In this document: positions 7,846-18,500 of the stretch, piece by piece
Position numbering within the stretch: the first letter of the stretch is position 1
Layout of the letters: each line of letters opens with the position of its first letter
Assembly: GCA_963823075.1 (NCBI GenBank)
Contig: CAWGKE010000001.1
Location: 1,364,001 to 1,428,000, forward strand
Direction of reading: 5' to 3'
Source of the DNA: UBA4732 sp963823075
Lineage (GTDB): Bacteria > Planctomycetota > Planctomycetia > Gemmatales > Gemmataceae
Length of the DNA stretch: 64,000 bases
Position numbers and translations under genes: made by a program
The notes under the pieces: model-generated
Seen by the model: only the letters and a program-made list of their open reading frames with translations
The model's database searches: none
Told to the model about the DNA's origin: nothing

Positions 7846-8434
7846 ATGATGCAGCGATTACCCGCCGAAGGCGGTCCCACGGGCGAGAGGCCTGCCGGAG
7901 CCTTGCGAGTGGCTGAGTCGATACGGCGACTCCCTTTACCGTTACGCCCTGGGCCGGCTGAGACGCAGCCACGACGCGGAAGAGGCCGTGCAGGAGACGC
8001 TGCTGGCGGCGCTCACCCAGCGGCAGCAGTTCCAGGGACGGTCGCACCCGCGCACCTGGCTGATGGGAATCCTGAAGCGCAAGGTGGTGGATCGGATGCG
8101 CGCCGCGGCCCGCGACGCCCGCGGGACCGGCCCGGACGACCTGGACGCCTGGTTCGACGCGAAGGGCAAATGGCGCAAGGGGCCGCGGCGCTGGGACGAC
8201 CCCGTCGCCTCCGCCGAGCGCTCGGAGTTCTGGGGCGTCGTGCGGCAGTGCCTGGCGCAGCTGCCCGGGCGAATGGCCGGGGCCTTCACGCTGCGGACGC
8301 TGGACGATCAGGGGCCGACCGAGGTGTGCCGGGAGCTGGCCATTTCGCCCGCCAATCTTTGGGTGCTGCTGCACCGGGCGCGGCTGCGCCTGGTTCGCTG
8401 CCTGGATCTGCACTGGTTCAACGCGGAGAGGTAG
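7846..8434 (+). CDS. Second ECF-type sigma factor (frame break near the N-terminus)
   Basis: Most of the protein lies in one frame: EWLSRYGDSLYRYALGRL, HDAEEAVQETLLAALTQR and HPRTWLMGILKRKVVDRMRA are sigma region 2, and CLAQLPGRMAGAFTLRTLDD with ELAISPANLWVLLHRARLRL is region 4. That frame has no ATG, GTG or TTG upstream of its conserved start. An ATG pair at 7846/7849 with GGAAGG before it opens the neighbouring frame (MMQRLPAEGGPTGE), and a one-base slip near 7885-7895 joins them. It is followed after 2 bp by its own anti-sigma gene. Whether it controls the bufferin block or the downstream propeller gene is unknown. Confidence 0.8.
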
Positions 8435-8436
8435 CC

Positions 8437-8676
8437 ATGCTGAACTGTCGCCGCATGACGCGATTGATTTCGGACCGACTGGACCGTCCCCTGTCCTGGG
8501 CGCAGCGCTTGTGCCTGGGGGTGCATCTGCTCGGCTGTCCGCCGTGCCTGCGGTTCAGCCGCGCGATCCGCTGGCTGCATCGGCGCCTGTCGGCCGCCGC
8601 CGCCGACGTCCAGCTGCCCGCCGAGGCCCGCGACCGCATCGCCCGCGCGCTGGAGCAGGCGGGCCGCGGCGAGTAA
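8437..8676 (+). CDS. Zf-HC2-type anti-sigma factor, planctomycete form
   Basis: 79 residues beginning MLNCRRMTRLISDRLDRPLS and containing HLLGCPPCLRF, an HxxxCxxC zinc motif. It starts 2 bp after the sigma factor stop at 8434, so the two are co-translated. There is no membrane segment. Short proteins of this layout regularly follow ECF genes in planctomycetes. Target: the sigma factor just upstream, by position. Confidence 0.85.
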   Translation: MLNCRRMTRLISDRLDRPLSWAQRLCLGVHLLGCPPCLRFSRAIRWLHRRLSAAAADVQLPAEARDRIARALEQAGRGE

Positions 8677-8798
8677 GACGGCCGAACTGAAATTCGCTGT
8701 AAGGAATCACGCCTTGGGGGCGACTCACCTGCGACCGAACGCGGAAGCCACGTTGGACGGGCTTCCCCGCAGCGTGTGTCCCTCAAGGAGGCAGATTG

Positions 8799-10280
8799 AT
8801 GCTGAGCTGGTTTCGCAAGCGTCGCCACGCCCGCCCCGTCGCCCGCAAGGTCCGCCTGGGTCTGGAGGCCCTCGAAGAACGCGCTGTTCCCGCCGCGCTA
8901 AGCCCGACCCTTCCCCTCGCCCCACCGCCGGCCGCGACCGTCTTCGTCGAAAGCAACAACCCCGAGCCGGGCGAGAACGCCGTGCTGGCGTTCACCCGTC
9001 TCGCCGACGGCGCCCTCCAGCAGATTGGCACGTTCAGCGCCCACGGCACGGGCCAACTGAACCTCCCCAAGGTCGTCGGCCCCGACGACTCCAGCCAGGA
9101 AGTCGTCGCCTCCCCCGACGGCCGCTTCCTCTTCGCCGTCAACCAGGGGAGCAACACGGTCGCCGCGTTCCGCATCCGCCGCGACGGCGGGCTGGACTTC
9201 ATCAACACGTTCGACTCCGGCGGCGTGCAGCCGGACAGCATCGGCGTCGTGAACGGCAAGCTCTACGTCTCCAACCGGGGCGACGCCGCCAACGCCGGAC
9301 CCGGCGGAGCCCCCGCCGCCAACCCCGGAACCGTCGCCCCCAACATCACGGGCTTCACCATCGACCCCGACGGTTCGCTCGCGCCCATCCCCAACTCCAC
9401 CGTCGCGTTCCCCGTGGGAACCGTGCCGTCGCAAAACCTGATCTCGCCCAACGGCAAATTCCTCTTCAGCGACGTTTTCGGCGTCAACGGCGGCACGGCG
9501 CCGCAAAGCAACACCCTGGCCTCGTTCCGAATCGAGGCGGACGGCGCCCTGACCCCCGCCGGCGACGTGGCGGCCCAGGCTCCCGGCGCCACGACCGCCC
9601 CGCCGGCCCTGCTGGGGGCCGCGGCCAACCCGAAGCTGAACATCGTCTACGCCGGCCTTACCGGCCTCGGCGAGGTGGCCGTCTTCACCTACGACGACGC
9701 CGGCCGGCTCTCGTTCGTCGGCGCCTCCGATCCCAACAACCAGGGGGGAAGCGGGCCGTGCTGGGTGGCCGTCAGCCCCGACGGGAAGTTCCTCTACACC
9801 GGCGACACGGGGAGCGACTCCGTCGGCGTCTACTCGCTCGCCAACCCGCTGCACCCCGTGCAGCTCCAGGAATTGTTCCTCGGCGGCCCGCTGACCCCGC
9901 CCGGTTCGCCGCCCGGGTCGCCGCGCGAGACCAGCGTCTTCCAGGTCGCCGTGGACCCCAGCGGCCGCTTCGTCTACGCCGTCAGCCAGAACACCAGCGC
10001 CAACGGGACCTTCCAGGAGGGCAACCAGCTGCACACCCTGGCGGTCGCCCCGGACGGCACGCTGAGCGAGCCGAATGGGCCGACCGTCTTGCCGCCGGGC
10101 GCCGTGCCGGGAACCGCCCACCCGCAAGGCATCGCGGTGGTCGTCACGGCGGGCGGCGGCCACGAGCGTGACGACGGTTCGCGTTCCGATGTGACCGGAT
10201 CCGAGGTCGCCCGTTCCGACGCCTTCTTCAGCAACGCCGAGAATCACGCGCCCGAATGGGGCGGGTGGTGGACGCGCTGA
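8799..10280 (+). CDS. Secreted lactonase-type beta-propeller protein
   Basis: 493 residues. The N-terminus has RKVRLGLEALEERAVPA, the planctomycete LxLExLExRxVP export-type segment, instead of a classic signal peptide. The rest is a propeller with repeated blades such as VVASPDGRFLFAVNQGSNTV, LISPNGKFLFSDVFG, WVAVSPDGKFLYTGDTGSDS and VAVDPSGRFVYAVSQ, the pattern of the 6-phosphogluconolactonase (Pgl/YbhE-like) superfamily. Substrate is not predictable and a structural or surface role is possible. ATG 8799 is preceded by AAGGAGG; the TTG just before it is less likely. It follows the sigma/anti-sigma pair by 122 bp. Confidence 0.88.
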   Translation: MLSWFRKRRHARPVARKVRLGLEALEERAVPAALSPTLPLAPPPAATVFVESNNPEPGENAVLAFTRLADGALQQIGTFSAHGTGQLNLPKVVGPDDSSQEVVASPDGRFLFAVNQGSNTVAAFRIRRDGGLDFINTFDSGGVQPDSIGVVNGKLYVSNRGDAANAGPGGAPAANPGTVAPNITGFTIDPDGSLAPIPNSTVAFPVGTVPSQNLISPNGKFLFSDVFGVNGGTAPQSNTLASFRIEADGALTPAGDVAAQAPGATTAPPALLGAAANPKLNIVYAGLTGLGEVAVFTYDDAGRLSFVGASDPNNQGGSGPCWVAVSPDGKFLYTGDTGSDSVGVYSLANPLHPVQLQELFLGGPLTPPGSPPGSPRETSVFQVAVDPSGRFVYAVSQNTSANGTFQEGNQLHTLAVAPDGTLSEPNGPTVLPPGAVPGTAHPQGIAVVVTAGGGHERDDGSRSDVTGSEVARSDAFFSNAENHAPEWGGWWTR

Positions 10281-10439
10281 CCCGCCGGCGCGTCGGACGG
10301 CAGGCGTGGGTTTTCCACCCTCCGGCGGCGCGCCGCGGCGGAAGAAGACGGCAAGGCGTCGAAACTGCGTCGCCGGCGCGGTTTCGGCGCCTCGCCTCGC
10401 CAAAGCACCCGCTCGCCCGAGAAGCAAGGAGGACTTTTC

Positions 10440-10637
10440 ATGTTAGTATTATCCCGCAAGGTCGGCGAACGGATCGTGCTGAGCGGCGGCGTGGTGCTGA
10501 CGGTGCTGGCCATGCACAGGTCGCAGATCCGCCTGGGCGTTGAGGCGCCGCCGGACGTATCCGTCTGGCGCGAGGAGATCATCGGGACCGCTCGTCGGAA
10601 CGGCGAGCCGTCGCCCGGAGAAAGGAGACGAGGATGA
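10440..10637 (+). CDS. csrA: Carbon storage regulator CsrA, RNA-binding
   Basis: 65 residues, close to the family's usual 60-70. MLVLSRKVGERIVLSGGVVL is the canonical first strand pair, followed by RSQIRLGVEAPPDVSVWREEI with the RNA-contacting segment. CsrA binds GGA-containing hairpins in leaders and changes translation or stability. AAGGAGG precedes the ATG. It overlaps the next gene, a methionine sulfoxide reductase, by 4 bp, so the two are coupled. The C-terminal tail is Arg-rich and not conserved. Confidence 0.95.
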   Translation: MLVLSRKVGERIVLSGGVVLTVLAMHRSQIRLGVEAPPDVSVWREEIIGTARRNGEPSPGERRRG

Positions 10638-11335
10638 GAGGATGGCGTTTGGCCGCCGGCCTGAGCGCGGCGGCGCTGGCCGTCGCGGCGCTGGTCGCCG
10701 TCGTCGGGTCCAGCTGGTTCGCCCCGCCGGAATCGAGAACGGCTCATGGCCGCGTTCCGCCCGCGGATGCGCCGACCGGGCCGCGGCCGTCCGGCGACCA
10801 AAAGGCCACCTTCGGCGGCGGCTGCTTCTGGTGCATGGAGGCCATGTTCCAGCGATTGAAGGGCGTGCATTCCGTGGTTTCGGGGTACAGCGGCGGCTCG
10901 GTGAAGAATCCGACGTATGAGCAGGTCAGCTCCGGCGACACCGGCCACGCCGAATCGATTCAAATCACCTACGACCCGCAGGTAATCTCCTATGGGGAGC
11001 TGTTGGAGGTGTTTTGGGAAACCCACGACCCGACCACCCGGAACCGTCAAGACCCCGACGTCGGGTCGCAATACCGCTCGGCGATTTTCTACCACGACGA
11101 GGAGCAAAAAGCGCTGGCCGAGCACTACAAGCAAAAACTCGATGCGGCGGGCGTGTTCGCGGCGCCCATCGTCACGGAGATCGTCCCCTTCACGGGCTTC
11201 TATTCGGCGGAGTCGTATCACCAAAACTACTTCGTGAATCATCCCCGACAGCCCTACTGCTCGTTGGTGATCGGCCCGAAAGTCGAGGAGTTCGAGAAGG
11301 TGTTCAAGGACAAGCTGAAGTCCCCGCCGCGGTAG
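10634..11335 (+). CDS. msrA: Exported peptide-methionine (S)-S-oxide reductase
   Basis: 233 residues. An N-terminal hydrophobic segment (LAAGLSAAALAVAALVAVVG) serves as signal or anchor, putting the catalytic domain outside the cytoplasm. The MsrA domain has the catalytic GGCFWCMEAMF motif, followed by GYSGGSVKNPTYEQVSSGDT, TGHAESIQITYDP and VGSQYRSAIFYH. It repairs oxidised methionine in proteins. The start overlaps csrA (ATGA). A DUF1223 gene follows after 71 bp, which suggests an envelope oxidative-stress group. Confidence 0.96.
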   Translation: MRGWRLAAGLSAAALAVAALVAVVGSSWFAPPESRTAHGRVPPADAPTGPRPSGDQKATFGGGCFWCMEAMFQRLKGVHSVVSGYSGGSVKNPTYEQVSSGDTGHAESIQITYDPQVISYGELLEVFWETHDPTTRNRQDPDVGSQYRSAIFYHDEEQKALAEHYKQKLDAAGVFAAPIVTEIVPFTGFYSAESYHQNYFVNHPRQPYCSLVIGPKVEEFEKVFKDKLKSPPR

Positions 11336-11406
11336 CGCGCGGATGTCACTGTCACGCCGGATCGCGCATCGAAGGATTGGCCCTCGCCCCGGAAAAGGAG
11401 ACGAGC

Positions 11407-12231
11407 ATGAGAACGTGGCGTTTGGTCGTCTGTCTGACCGCGGCCGCGGCGCTGCTGGGGGCGATCGTGGTGCGGCTGACCCTTCCATCCAGCTTCGGAC
11501 AGGCCAAGGGGGCCGACGCGCCGAAAGGCGGCGACGACGCCGGGCCGGGCTTCGCCGTGGTGGAGCTGTTCACGTCGGAGGGCTGTTCGAGCTGCCCGCC
11601 GGCCGACGCCCTGCTGGCGGAGCAGGTCCAGGACGCGCGGGAGCACGGCCGGCCGGTCTATTGCCTCGCCTTCCAGGTCGATTACTGGAACCGGCTCGGC
11701 TGGGCCGATCCGTACAGCGACGCGGCGTTCTCCCGCCGCCAGAACGACTACGCCCAGGCCTTTCAGTCGGATCGAGTGTACACGCCGCAGATGATCGTGA
11801 ACGGGACCGACGAGTTCGTCGGCTCCGACCGCGAACGGTCGCGCAAGAGCATCGACGCCGCCTTGAAGCGGCCCGCCAAAACGCTGCTGAAGCTGAGCGA
11901 AGAGAAGTCCGACGCCGGCGCCGTCGTTCTCTCCTACGAGGCGTCGTCGGCCCCGAAAGGCGCCGTCGTGAACGTCGCGGTGGTCGAGCGCGGACTGGTC
12001 AGCAAGGTCCCTCGGGGCGAGAACTCCGGCCGGACGCTGCGGCATGAGAACGTCGTCCGCGTCTTCCGGACGGTTCGCCTCGATGAATCCGGGAAAGGGT
12101 CCGTCGAGCTGAAATTGCCCGCGGATCTGGTGCGAAAGAACTCTTCCGCGATCGCCTACATCCAGGAAGCGGGCGCCGGCGCGATACTCGGGGCGAGCGC
12201 CGTCGATCTGGCGCCGGGCGAGTCTAAATGA
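11407..12231 (+). CDS. Secreted DUF1223 thioredoxin-like protein
   Basis: 274 residues with an N-terminal hydrophobic segment (LVVCLTAAAALLGAIVVRLT). FAVVELFTSEGCSSCPPADA carries the conserved CSSC of DUF1223, a thioredoxin-like fold. VYCLAFQVDYWNRLGWADPY and RVYTPQMIVNGTDEFVGSDR are further family signatures. The function of DUF1223 is not established; redox or thiol chemistry in the envelope is likely. AAAAGGAG precedes ATG 11407. Its 3' end overlaps the convergent HExxH gene by 8 bp. Confidence 0.92.
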   Translation: MRTWRLVVCLTAAAALLGAIVVRLTLPSSFGQAKGADAPKGGDDAGPGFAVVELFTSEGCSSCPPADALLAEQVQDAREHGRPVYCLAFQVDYWNRLGWADPYSDAAFSRRQNDYAQAFQSDRVYTPQMIVNGTDEFVGSDRERSRKSIDAALKRPAKTLLKLSEEKSDAGAVVLSYEASSAPKGAVVNVAVVERGLVSKVPRGENSGRTLRHENVVRVFRTVRLDESGKGSVELKLPADLVRKNSSAIAYIQEAGAGAILGASAVDLAPGESK

Positions 12232-12985
12232 CCGGCTTGCCGGACGAGCGGGCGGGGTCGAACGACGAATCGCCGGTCTTGAGCAGGTAGCGGAGGCCCC
12301 GCTTGCAGTAGGTGCGCGGGTTGATGCGGAGATGACTCAGCCATGCGGGCCGTTCCTCGCCGCGAATCCAGGCGAACAGGGCGAGAGCGTAGCCGACCGC
12401 ATGTTCATCAAGATAGCCGAGGCGGCTGATGCTCCAAGTCGAGCCGTGGGCGTGTTGCTCCGTCCGGGTCCGGACGCGCGAATTCGCGGTGAACAAGCCC
12501 AAACCCAGGAAGATGGTGATCAGATCGGTGAGCGGTTCGTGGTCCTTGCGGTCGGCGGTAATGCGGCCCTGACCAAGCAGAAGGACGTGACCGAGTTCGT
12601 GCGCCATGGTGGCGACGAGGCCCATCGGATCGGCGAACCCTGCCTCATCCAATCGAATCGTAGTTCGCCAGCCCTCGTCCTCGTAGGTTCCCGCAGCCCC
12701 ACTTTGCCAGCCTTCCACGCCTTTAAGTCTCTTGTTCGTGAAGAACTGAAGCCGGATGGGATCAGGATCGACGTCCATGTATCCGCAGACCCGGCGGAAC
12801 AGCCGTTTCGCACCGGCCCTGTCGGCGTCGTAACGGTCGGGAAAGAACTCCGGCGTCGGCAGGATGACGCGGGCCTTGAGCATACGGTCCAGGCCGAAGT
12901 CCAGCGCGAGCCAGCGCATGCGGTCTTCGATCCACGACTTTTCCGTGGCGCCGACGGGACAGGTGGGGCGGAACCAGCCGAACAC
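12224..12985 (-). CDS. Putative zinc metallopeptidase-like protein (HELGH motif)
   Basis: I do not recognise a named family. The protein has MGLVATMAHELGHVLLLGQG, an HExxH zinc-peptidase motif, then DHEPLTDLITIFLGLGLFTA, where the first Glu/Asp residues could be the third ligand. There is no signal peptide. A GTG at 12985 (VFGWFRPTCPVG) with GAGG 8 bp upstream gives 253 residues; an ATG at 13075 that overlaps the previous gene's stop gives 283. The 5' region holds CGGTTGTCCCAACGTCCCCTG, which nearly repeats ahead of the HEAT-repeat gene. It is convergent with the DUF1223 gene. Confidence 0.72.
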   Translation of the reverse strand: MFGWFRPTCPVGATEKSWIEDRMRWLALDFGLDRMLKARVILPTPEFFPDRYDADRAGAKRLFRRVCGYMDVDPDPIRLQFFTNKRLKGVEGWQSGAAGTYEDEGWRTTIRLDEAGFADPMGLVATMAHELGHVLLLGQGRITADRKDHEPLTDLITIFLGLGLFTANSRVRTRTEQHAHGSTWSISRLGYLDEHAVGYALALFAWIRGEERPAWLSHLRINPRTYCKRGLRYLLKTGDSSFDPARSSGKPVI

Positions 12986-13071
12986 GGGGACGGCCTCGGT
13001 GCGCAGGGGACGTTGGGACAACCGATTGATCGTGTTGGATTTTCGGCGGGCGTCAAGAGGGCGAGCGGCGG

Positions 13072-15381
13072 TCATGGCACGCCCGCCTTGGTTGCCGCCT
13101 CCGCATCAATCTTTTTCAGTGCCGCGGCGGCCGCATAGCGAACACACAATTCCTCGTCATCGAAAGCGCTCGACCAGCGCGGGGACCGCAGCCTTGGCTT
13201 CCGGCCCGATGCCGCCCAGCGCCCGGCAGGCCGCCGCGCGAACGGATGCGGACGGATCGTGGAGGGCGTCCAGCAAAGCCGGTACGGCGGCCTTGGCCTC
13301 CGGACCGATAAGTCCCAGGGCGCGGCAAATCGCTGCATGCAAACTGCTATCGTCTTCCTTGAAGGCGTCGATGAAGAGCCGGCACGGCGGCCTTCGCCTC
13401 CGGGCCGATGGCACCCAGGGCGTCAAGGGCCGTGAACCAATGCCAGGACCGCACTCCTCGTCTTAATAATCTCGATCAAGGCAAGGATGGCGGCCGGGTC
13501 CTTCTTGATCCGCCAAGGCAGAGCCTCGGCCGCGCCCACTCGCACCTCCACATCGTTGTCCTTGAGCGCCTCGGCCAGAGCGGGCAGCGCAGAATCCGCC
13601 CCGATCTTCCCCAATGCGGCGGCGATTTTGGGCCGGTGCTTTTCCTTATCGTCTTTGAGCATCTCGATAAGGGCGGAAACGGCGGCGGGTTTTTTCTCGA
13701 TCCGCCAAAGTGCGTCCGCCGCCGCCAGCCGCACGTCCAAGTCTTCGCCGTTAGGATCTTGATGAGGTCCGGGGTCGCCGCCTTCGCGTCCGGGCCGACG
13801 GCCCCCAAGGCCCCGGCGACCGCGAAACGGACTCTCCACTCCTTATCGTCCAGGAGCCCCGGCAAGGGCGGGAACGGCGGTTTTAGCTGCTGGGCCAATC
13901 CGCCCCAAAACGTTGGCGGCGTCCGTGCGCAACGAATTGATTCTCGTCCTTGAGCATGTCAACGAGGGCCGGGATGGCGGCCGGATGCTTTTTCATCCGC
14001 CACAATGCCTCGGCGGCGGGCAACCGAAGATACAGCTCATCCTCCGTTTTGAGAATCTCCACGAGGACGGCTGGGATGGCGGCCTCGGCGTCCGGATCGA
14101 TCGCCTGGAGGGCCGAAATCGCAGCCGCCCGCGTATCATCATCCCTATCCTTGAGGGCGTCCACGAGGGCAGGGACCGCGCTCTTCGCCTCCGGGCCGAT
14201 GGCCTTCCAGGGCCCTCCCCGCCGCGTCCCGGCCTTCCCACTCCTCATCTCGCAGCGCCTTGGCCAGAGCGGGGACGGCGGCCTTCGCTTCCGGGCCGAT
14301 CTCCTGCAGGATGGAGACAGCGCGTCGCGTCCATACCGTGCTGCCGGATGGGGAGAGAGGGTCGTCCACGGCCTTGCCCAGGGTCGCGATGGCGGCCGGG
14401 CTTTTGTGCAGGTGCCACAGTGCCCGGCCGCCAAAAGGCGAACCAGACGGACTTGTCGTATAGGGCATCGATAAGGTCGGGAACCGCGGGAGTCCCTACG
14501 GGGCCGATTTTCCCGATGGCTTCGGCGGCTATGCAGCGAACATACACGTCCTGGTCCCCAAGGGCTTTGCGGAGGGCGGGAAGGCCGGCGGAACCGAGTT
14601 GACACAAGGCGGCGGCGGCGAAAGACGATCCGACAGGGCCCTGTCCCGAAGAAGTTCGGCAAGGGCGGGAAGGACGGCCGGGTGCTTGTCGATGTGCCAC
14701 AGCGCCTCGGCCGCATCGACCCGGAAGGCCCCCCAGATCATCGGGGGCGTGCAGGGCCTCGACGAGCGGCGGGGATGCCTCTTTCGCCTTGGGGCCGAAC
14801 TTCTTGAGGGTCCGGGCGGCCTCGTTGCGCACTCCGTCGATGCCCCCGCCCTTATCCTTGAGGGCCTCGACGAGCGCGGGGACGACGCCCTTGGCCTGGG
14901 GGCCAATTATCTCCAAAGCCCCTACCACGTCGTAACGAACCGGCCACGCCTCATCCTTGAGGGCCGCGGTGAGAGCGGGAACGGCGTCGCCCTGACCTAC
15001 CTGCGCAAGGGCCAGCGGCACTACCTCTCGAACCCGATCATTCCTGTCCTTGAGAGCCTCGACCAAGGCGGGCATGGCGTCCTTGGCTTTGGGGCCGATG
15101 CTCCCCAGGGCGCTCGCCGCCATGCCGCGAATTTCCCATTCCTTGTCACGGAGGGCGTCGGTAAGAGCGGGAACCGCCGTCGCCGCCTCCGGGCCGATTT
15201 CTTCGAGGGCGTTGGCCGCCATCGCTCTTTCGGCTGGGTCCTGACTCTTCAGCAATTCCACCCACTGGCTGACGGTCTTGCCGCGGGACATCGGCTCCTT
15301 TCCCTCTTCCGCGGCGAGAACCCCCCAAAGGAAAATGATGAACACGGAGCAACATACAGGGAACCCAATGCGGCGGAACAT
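13072..15381 (-). pseudogene. HEAT-repeat protein with many frame breaks
   Basis: A secreted start (MFRRIGFPVCCSVFIIFLWG at 15381) is followed by repeats of about 37 residues such as EIGPEAATAVPALTDALRDK and SIGPKAKDAMPALVEALKDR, i.e. PBS-lyase-type HEAT repeats. The repeats continue to ALKKIDAEAATKAGVP at 13075, about 770 residues in all. After the first 230 residues, however, the coding frame changes at least seven times (near 14700, 14420, 14220, 13930, 13750, 13420 and 13170). This density exceeds anything else here, so it may be a true pseudogene or a badly resolved tandem repeat. The stop overlaps an ATG of the next gene. Confidence 0.75.
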
Positions 15382-15548
15382 GGCGGCCTCGTTATCAGCT
15401 TCGGGAGACAGGGGACGCTGCGTCAACCGAGTCACTGTGGCGCATTGTAGGCCGGCGTGAAAGATCTTTCCCCTTTTCCCTTGCCCCGCGAGTGGTCATG
15501 CGATGGAATCAGCAGAGCAATGTTTCCACGCAATCAAGAGGCGCACCC

Positions 15549-18500
15549 ATGAACCCCAAGCCATCCGAACCCCCCGCCCCCCACCGCCGCGAGTTCCTCC
15601 AGCTCATCGGCCTGGGCACGGCCGCGCTGCTGGCCGAGTCCGGCTTCGTCGCCGGCCCGTTCGCCGCGGAGGAGGCCGGCCAGCTCGTGCCGCTCGACAA
15701 GAAGCTGTCGCCGGAATGGGTGCGCGCCCTGACCGCCCGCGGCGAGCCGGAGGTCTACCGCGGCGGCGAAACCGCCCTGATCGGCATGCCGGTCGGCGGC
15801 CTTTGCGCGGGCCAGCTCTACCTCGGCGGCGACGGCAAGCTCTGGCACTGGGACATTTTCAATCAGGTCATCGGCACCGGCGACGGCCACTACGCCCATC
15901 CGCCCAAGCCCGACGAGCCGCTCGATCAGGGCTTCGCGATCCGCGTCGAGGCCGACGGCAAGGCGGAAGAGCGCACGCTCGACCGCGCCGGCTTCCCCGA
16001 CGTTTCCTTCCGCGGCGAATACCCGATCGGTAAAGTCGAATATAAGGCCGACGGCTTCCCGCTGAGCGTGACGCTGGAGGCGTTTTCTCCTTTCATTCCC
16101 CTCAATGTGGCCGATTCCAGCCTGCCGGCCGCGGTGCTGCATTTCACCGTCAAAAACACCGGCAAGACGGCGGCCGACGTGCAGCTGGCCGGCTGGCTGC
16201 AAAACGCCGTCGGGCCGCCCCCCACCCGACCCTCCCCCAGCTTCGGGGAGGGCAGGGTCGGGGCCCGAGAGGCGCAACCGCGTCCGCGCCGGCAAGACGC
16301 ACCTGTTCCTCGAATGCGCCGCCGAGGCGGGGCCGGCGGACGAGAAGGGCAAGCCGCCGATCGTCTTCGCCGACTTCGAGGGCAAGGACTACGGCGACTG
16401 GAAGGTCGCCGGCGAGGCCTTCGGCACGGGGCCGGTCCACGGCACGCTGCCCGGCCAGCAGCCGGTGTCCGGCTTCGAGGGCAAGGGATTCGTGGACAGT
16501 TGGGTTCACGGCGACGACGCCGTCGGCCAGCTCACCTCGCCGGAGTTCACGATCGAGCGGCGCTACGTCAGCTTCCTGATCGGCGGCGGCGACAAGCCCG
16601 GCAAGGCGTGCATCAATCTGCTGGTGGACGGCAAGGTCGTCCGCACCGCCACCGGCAAGGACAACGAGAGGCTGGAATGGCGCAACTGGGACGTGCGCGA
16701 CCTGGCCGGCAAAAAGGCCCATATTGAGATCGTGGATGCGGCGACCGGACCGTGGGGCCACGTCAACGTCGATCAGATCGAGTTCCGCGACGACGCGCGC
16801 GGCGAGGCCCTGGCCGACCGGCCCGACTTCGGCGCGATGGGCCTTGCTCTGCTGGGCCGGCAGGACGGCGACGCCGGGGCGGCCGCGCTGCCGGAGGCGG
16901 AACATCCGCCGGGCCTGTTCGACGAGCGCGCCGCCGGCGGCGACGACGCCACGGCGCCGCTCGACGGCCGGCTGCGCGGCGGCCTGCGCCGGCGCTGGAA
17001 GCTGGAGCCGGGTCAGGAGGCGACGGCGACTTTCGTGGTGACGTGGCGCTTCCCCAATCTGCGGCTGCCGGGCTTTGCCAAGCCGGTCGGCCGCTGGTAC
17101 GCCACGCGCTTCGCCGACGCGGCCGCCGTCGCCGACCACGTCGCGGACAATTTCGACCGCCTGTCGAAGCAGACGCGGCTGTGGCGGGACGTGTGGTACG
17201 ACTCGACGCTGCCGTACTGGCTGCTCGACCGGCTGTTCACGAACGCCTCGATCCTGGCGACATCGACATGCCACCGCTTCGCCGACGGCCGATTCTACGG
17301 CTGGGAGGGCGTCGGCTGCTGCGTCGGCACCTGCACCCACGTCTGGCACTACGCCCACGCCGCGGCCCGGCTGTTCCCGGAGCTGGAGCGGTCTGCCCGC
17401 GAGATGCAGGACTTCGGCACGGCCTGGGAGGACTCCGGCCTGGTCCGCTTCCGCGGCGAGACGGCCGGCGACACGCTACGCCATCGACGGCCAATCCGGC
17501 GTCGTGCTGCGCTGCTGCCGCGAGCACCAGATGTCGGCCGACGGCGCCTTCCTCAAGCGCAACTGGCCGAAGATCAAGAAGGCGACGGAGTACCTCCTCA
17601 GCCACGACAAGGACCACGACGGCGTCCTCAAGGACGCCCAGCCGAACACGCTGGACACGGCGTATTTCGGCCCCAATTCGGCGATGACTTCTCTGTATCT
17701 CGCCGCGCTGCGGGCGGCGGAGGAGATGGCGCGCGAGGTCGGCGACGACGAATTCGCCAAGCGGGTCCGGCCGATCTTCGACAGCGGCAGCGCGAAGGTG
17801 ACGGCGGACCTGTGGAACGGCGAGTATTTTTACCACAAACCGGACCCGAAACACCCGGAGGCGCTCAAGATCGGCGACGGCTGTTTCATCGACCAGGTGT
17901 TCGGCCAGAGCTGGGCGTTCCAGGTGGGCCTCGGCCGCATCCTGCCGGAGGAGAAGACGCGGCAGGCGCTGCAATCGCTGTGGAAGTACAACTGGACGCC
18001 GGACGTGGGGCCGTACCGGAAGGTGTACCCGAGCGGCCGGTGGTACGCGATGCCGGGCGAGGGCGGCCTCATCATGTGTACGTGGCCCAAGGGCGGCCGC
18101 GCGGGGACGGCGGGCAACGTGAACCCCGGCTTCGCCAGCTACTTCAACGAGTGCATGAACGGCTTCGAGTACCAGGCGGCCGGCCACATGATCTGGGAGG
18201 GTCTGCTGACGGAGGGGCTGTCGGTGTGCCGGTCGCTGCACGAGCGTCATCATGCGTCGCGCCGCAACCCGTGGAACGAGGTGGAGTGCGGCGACCACTA
18301 CGCCCGGTCGATGGCCAGCTACGGCGTCTACCTGGCGGCGTGCGGCTTTGAATATCACGGCCCGAAGGGCCATCTCGGCTTCGCGCCGCGGCTGGGGCCG
18401 GACGACTTCCGCTCCGCGTTCACGTCGGCGGAAGGATGGGGGACGATCGCGCAGAAGCGCGAGAACGGGACGCAGCGGCAGACGATCGAGGTGCGCTGGG

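Noticed and set aside
10244..11488. Minus-strand gene overlapping csrA and msrA
   Set aside because: No recognisable domain, and it is fully opposite two well-supported genes.
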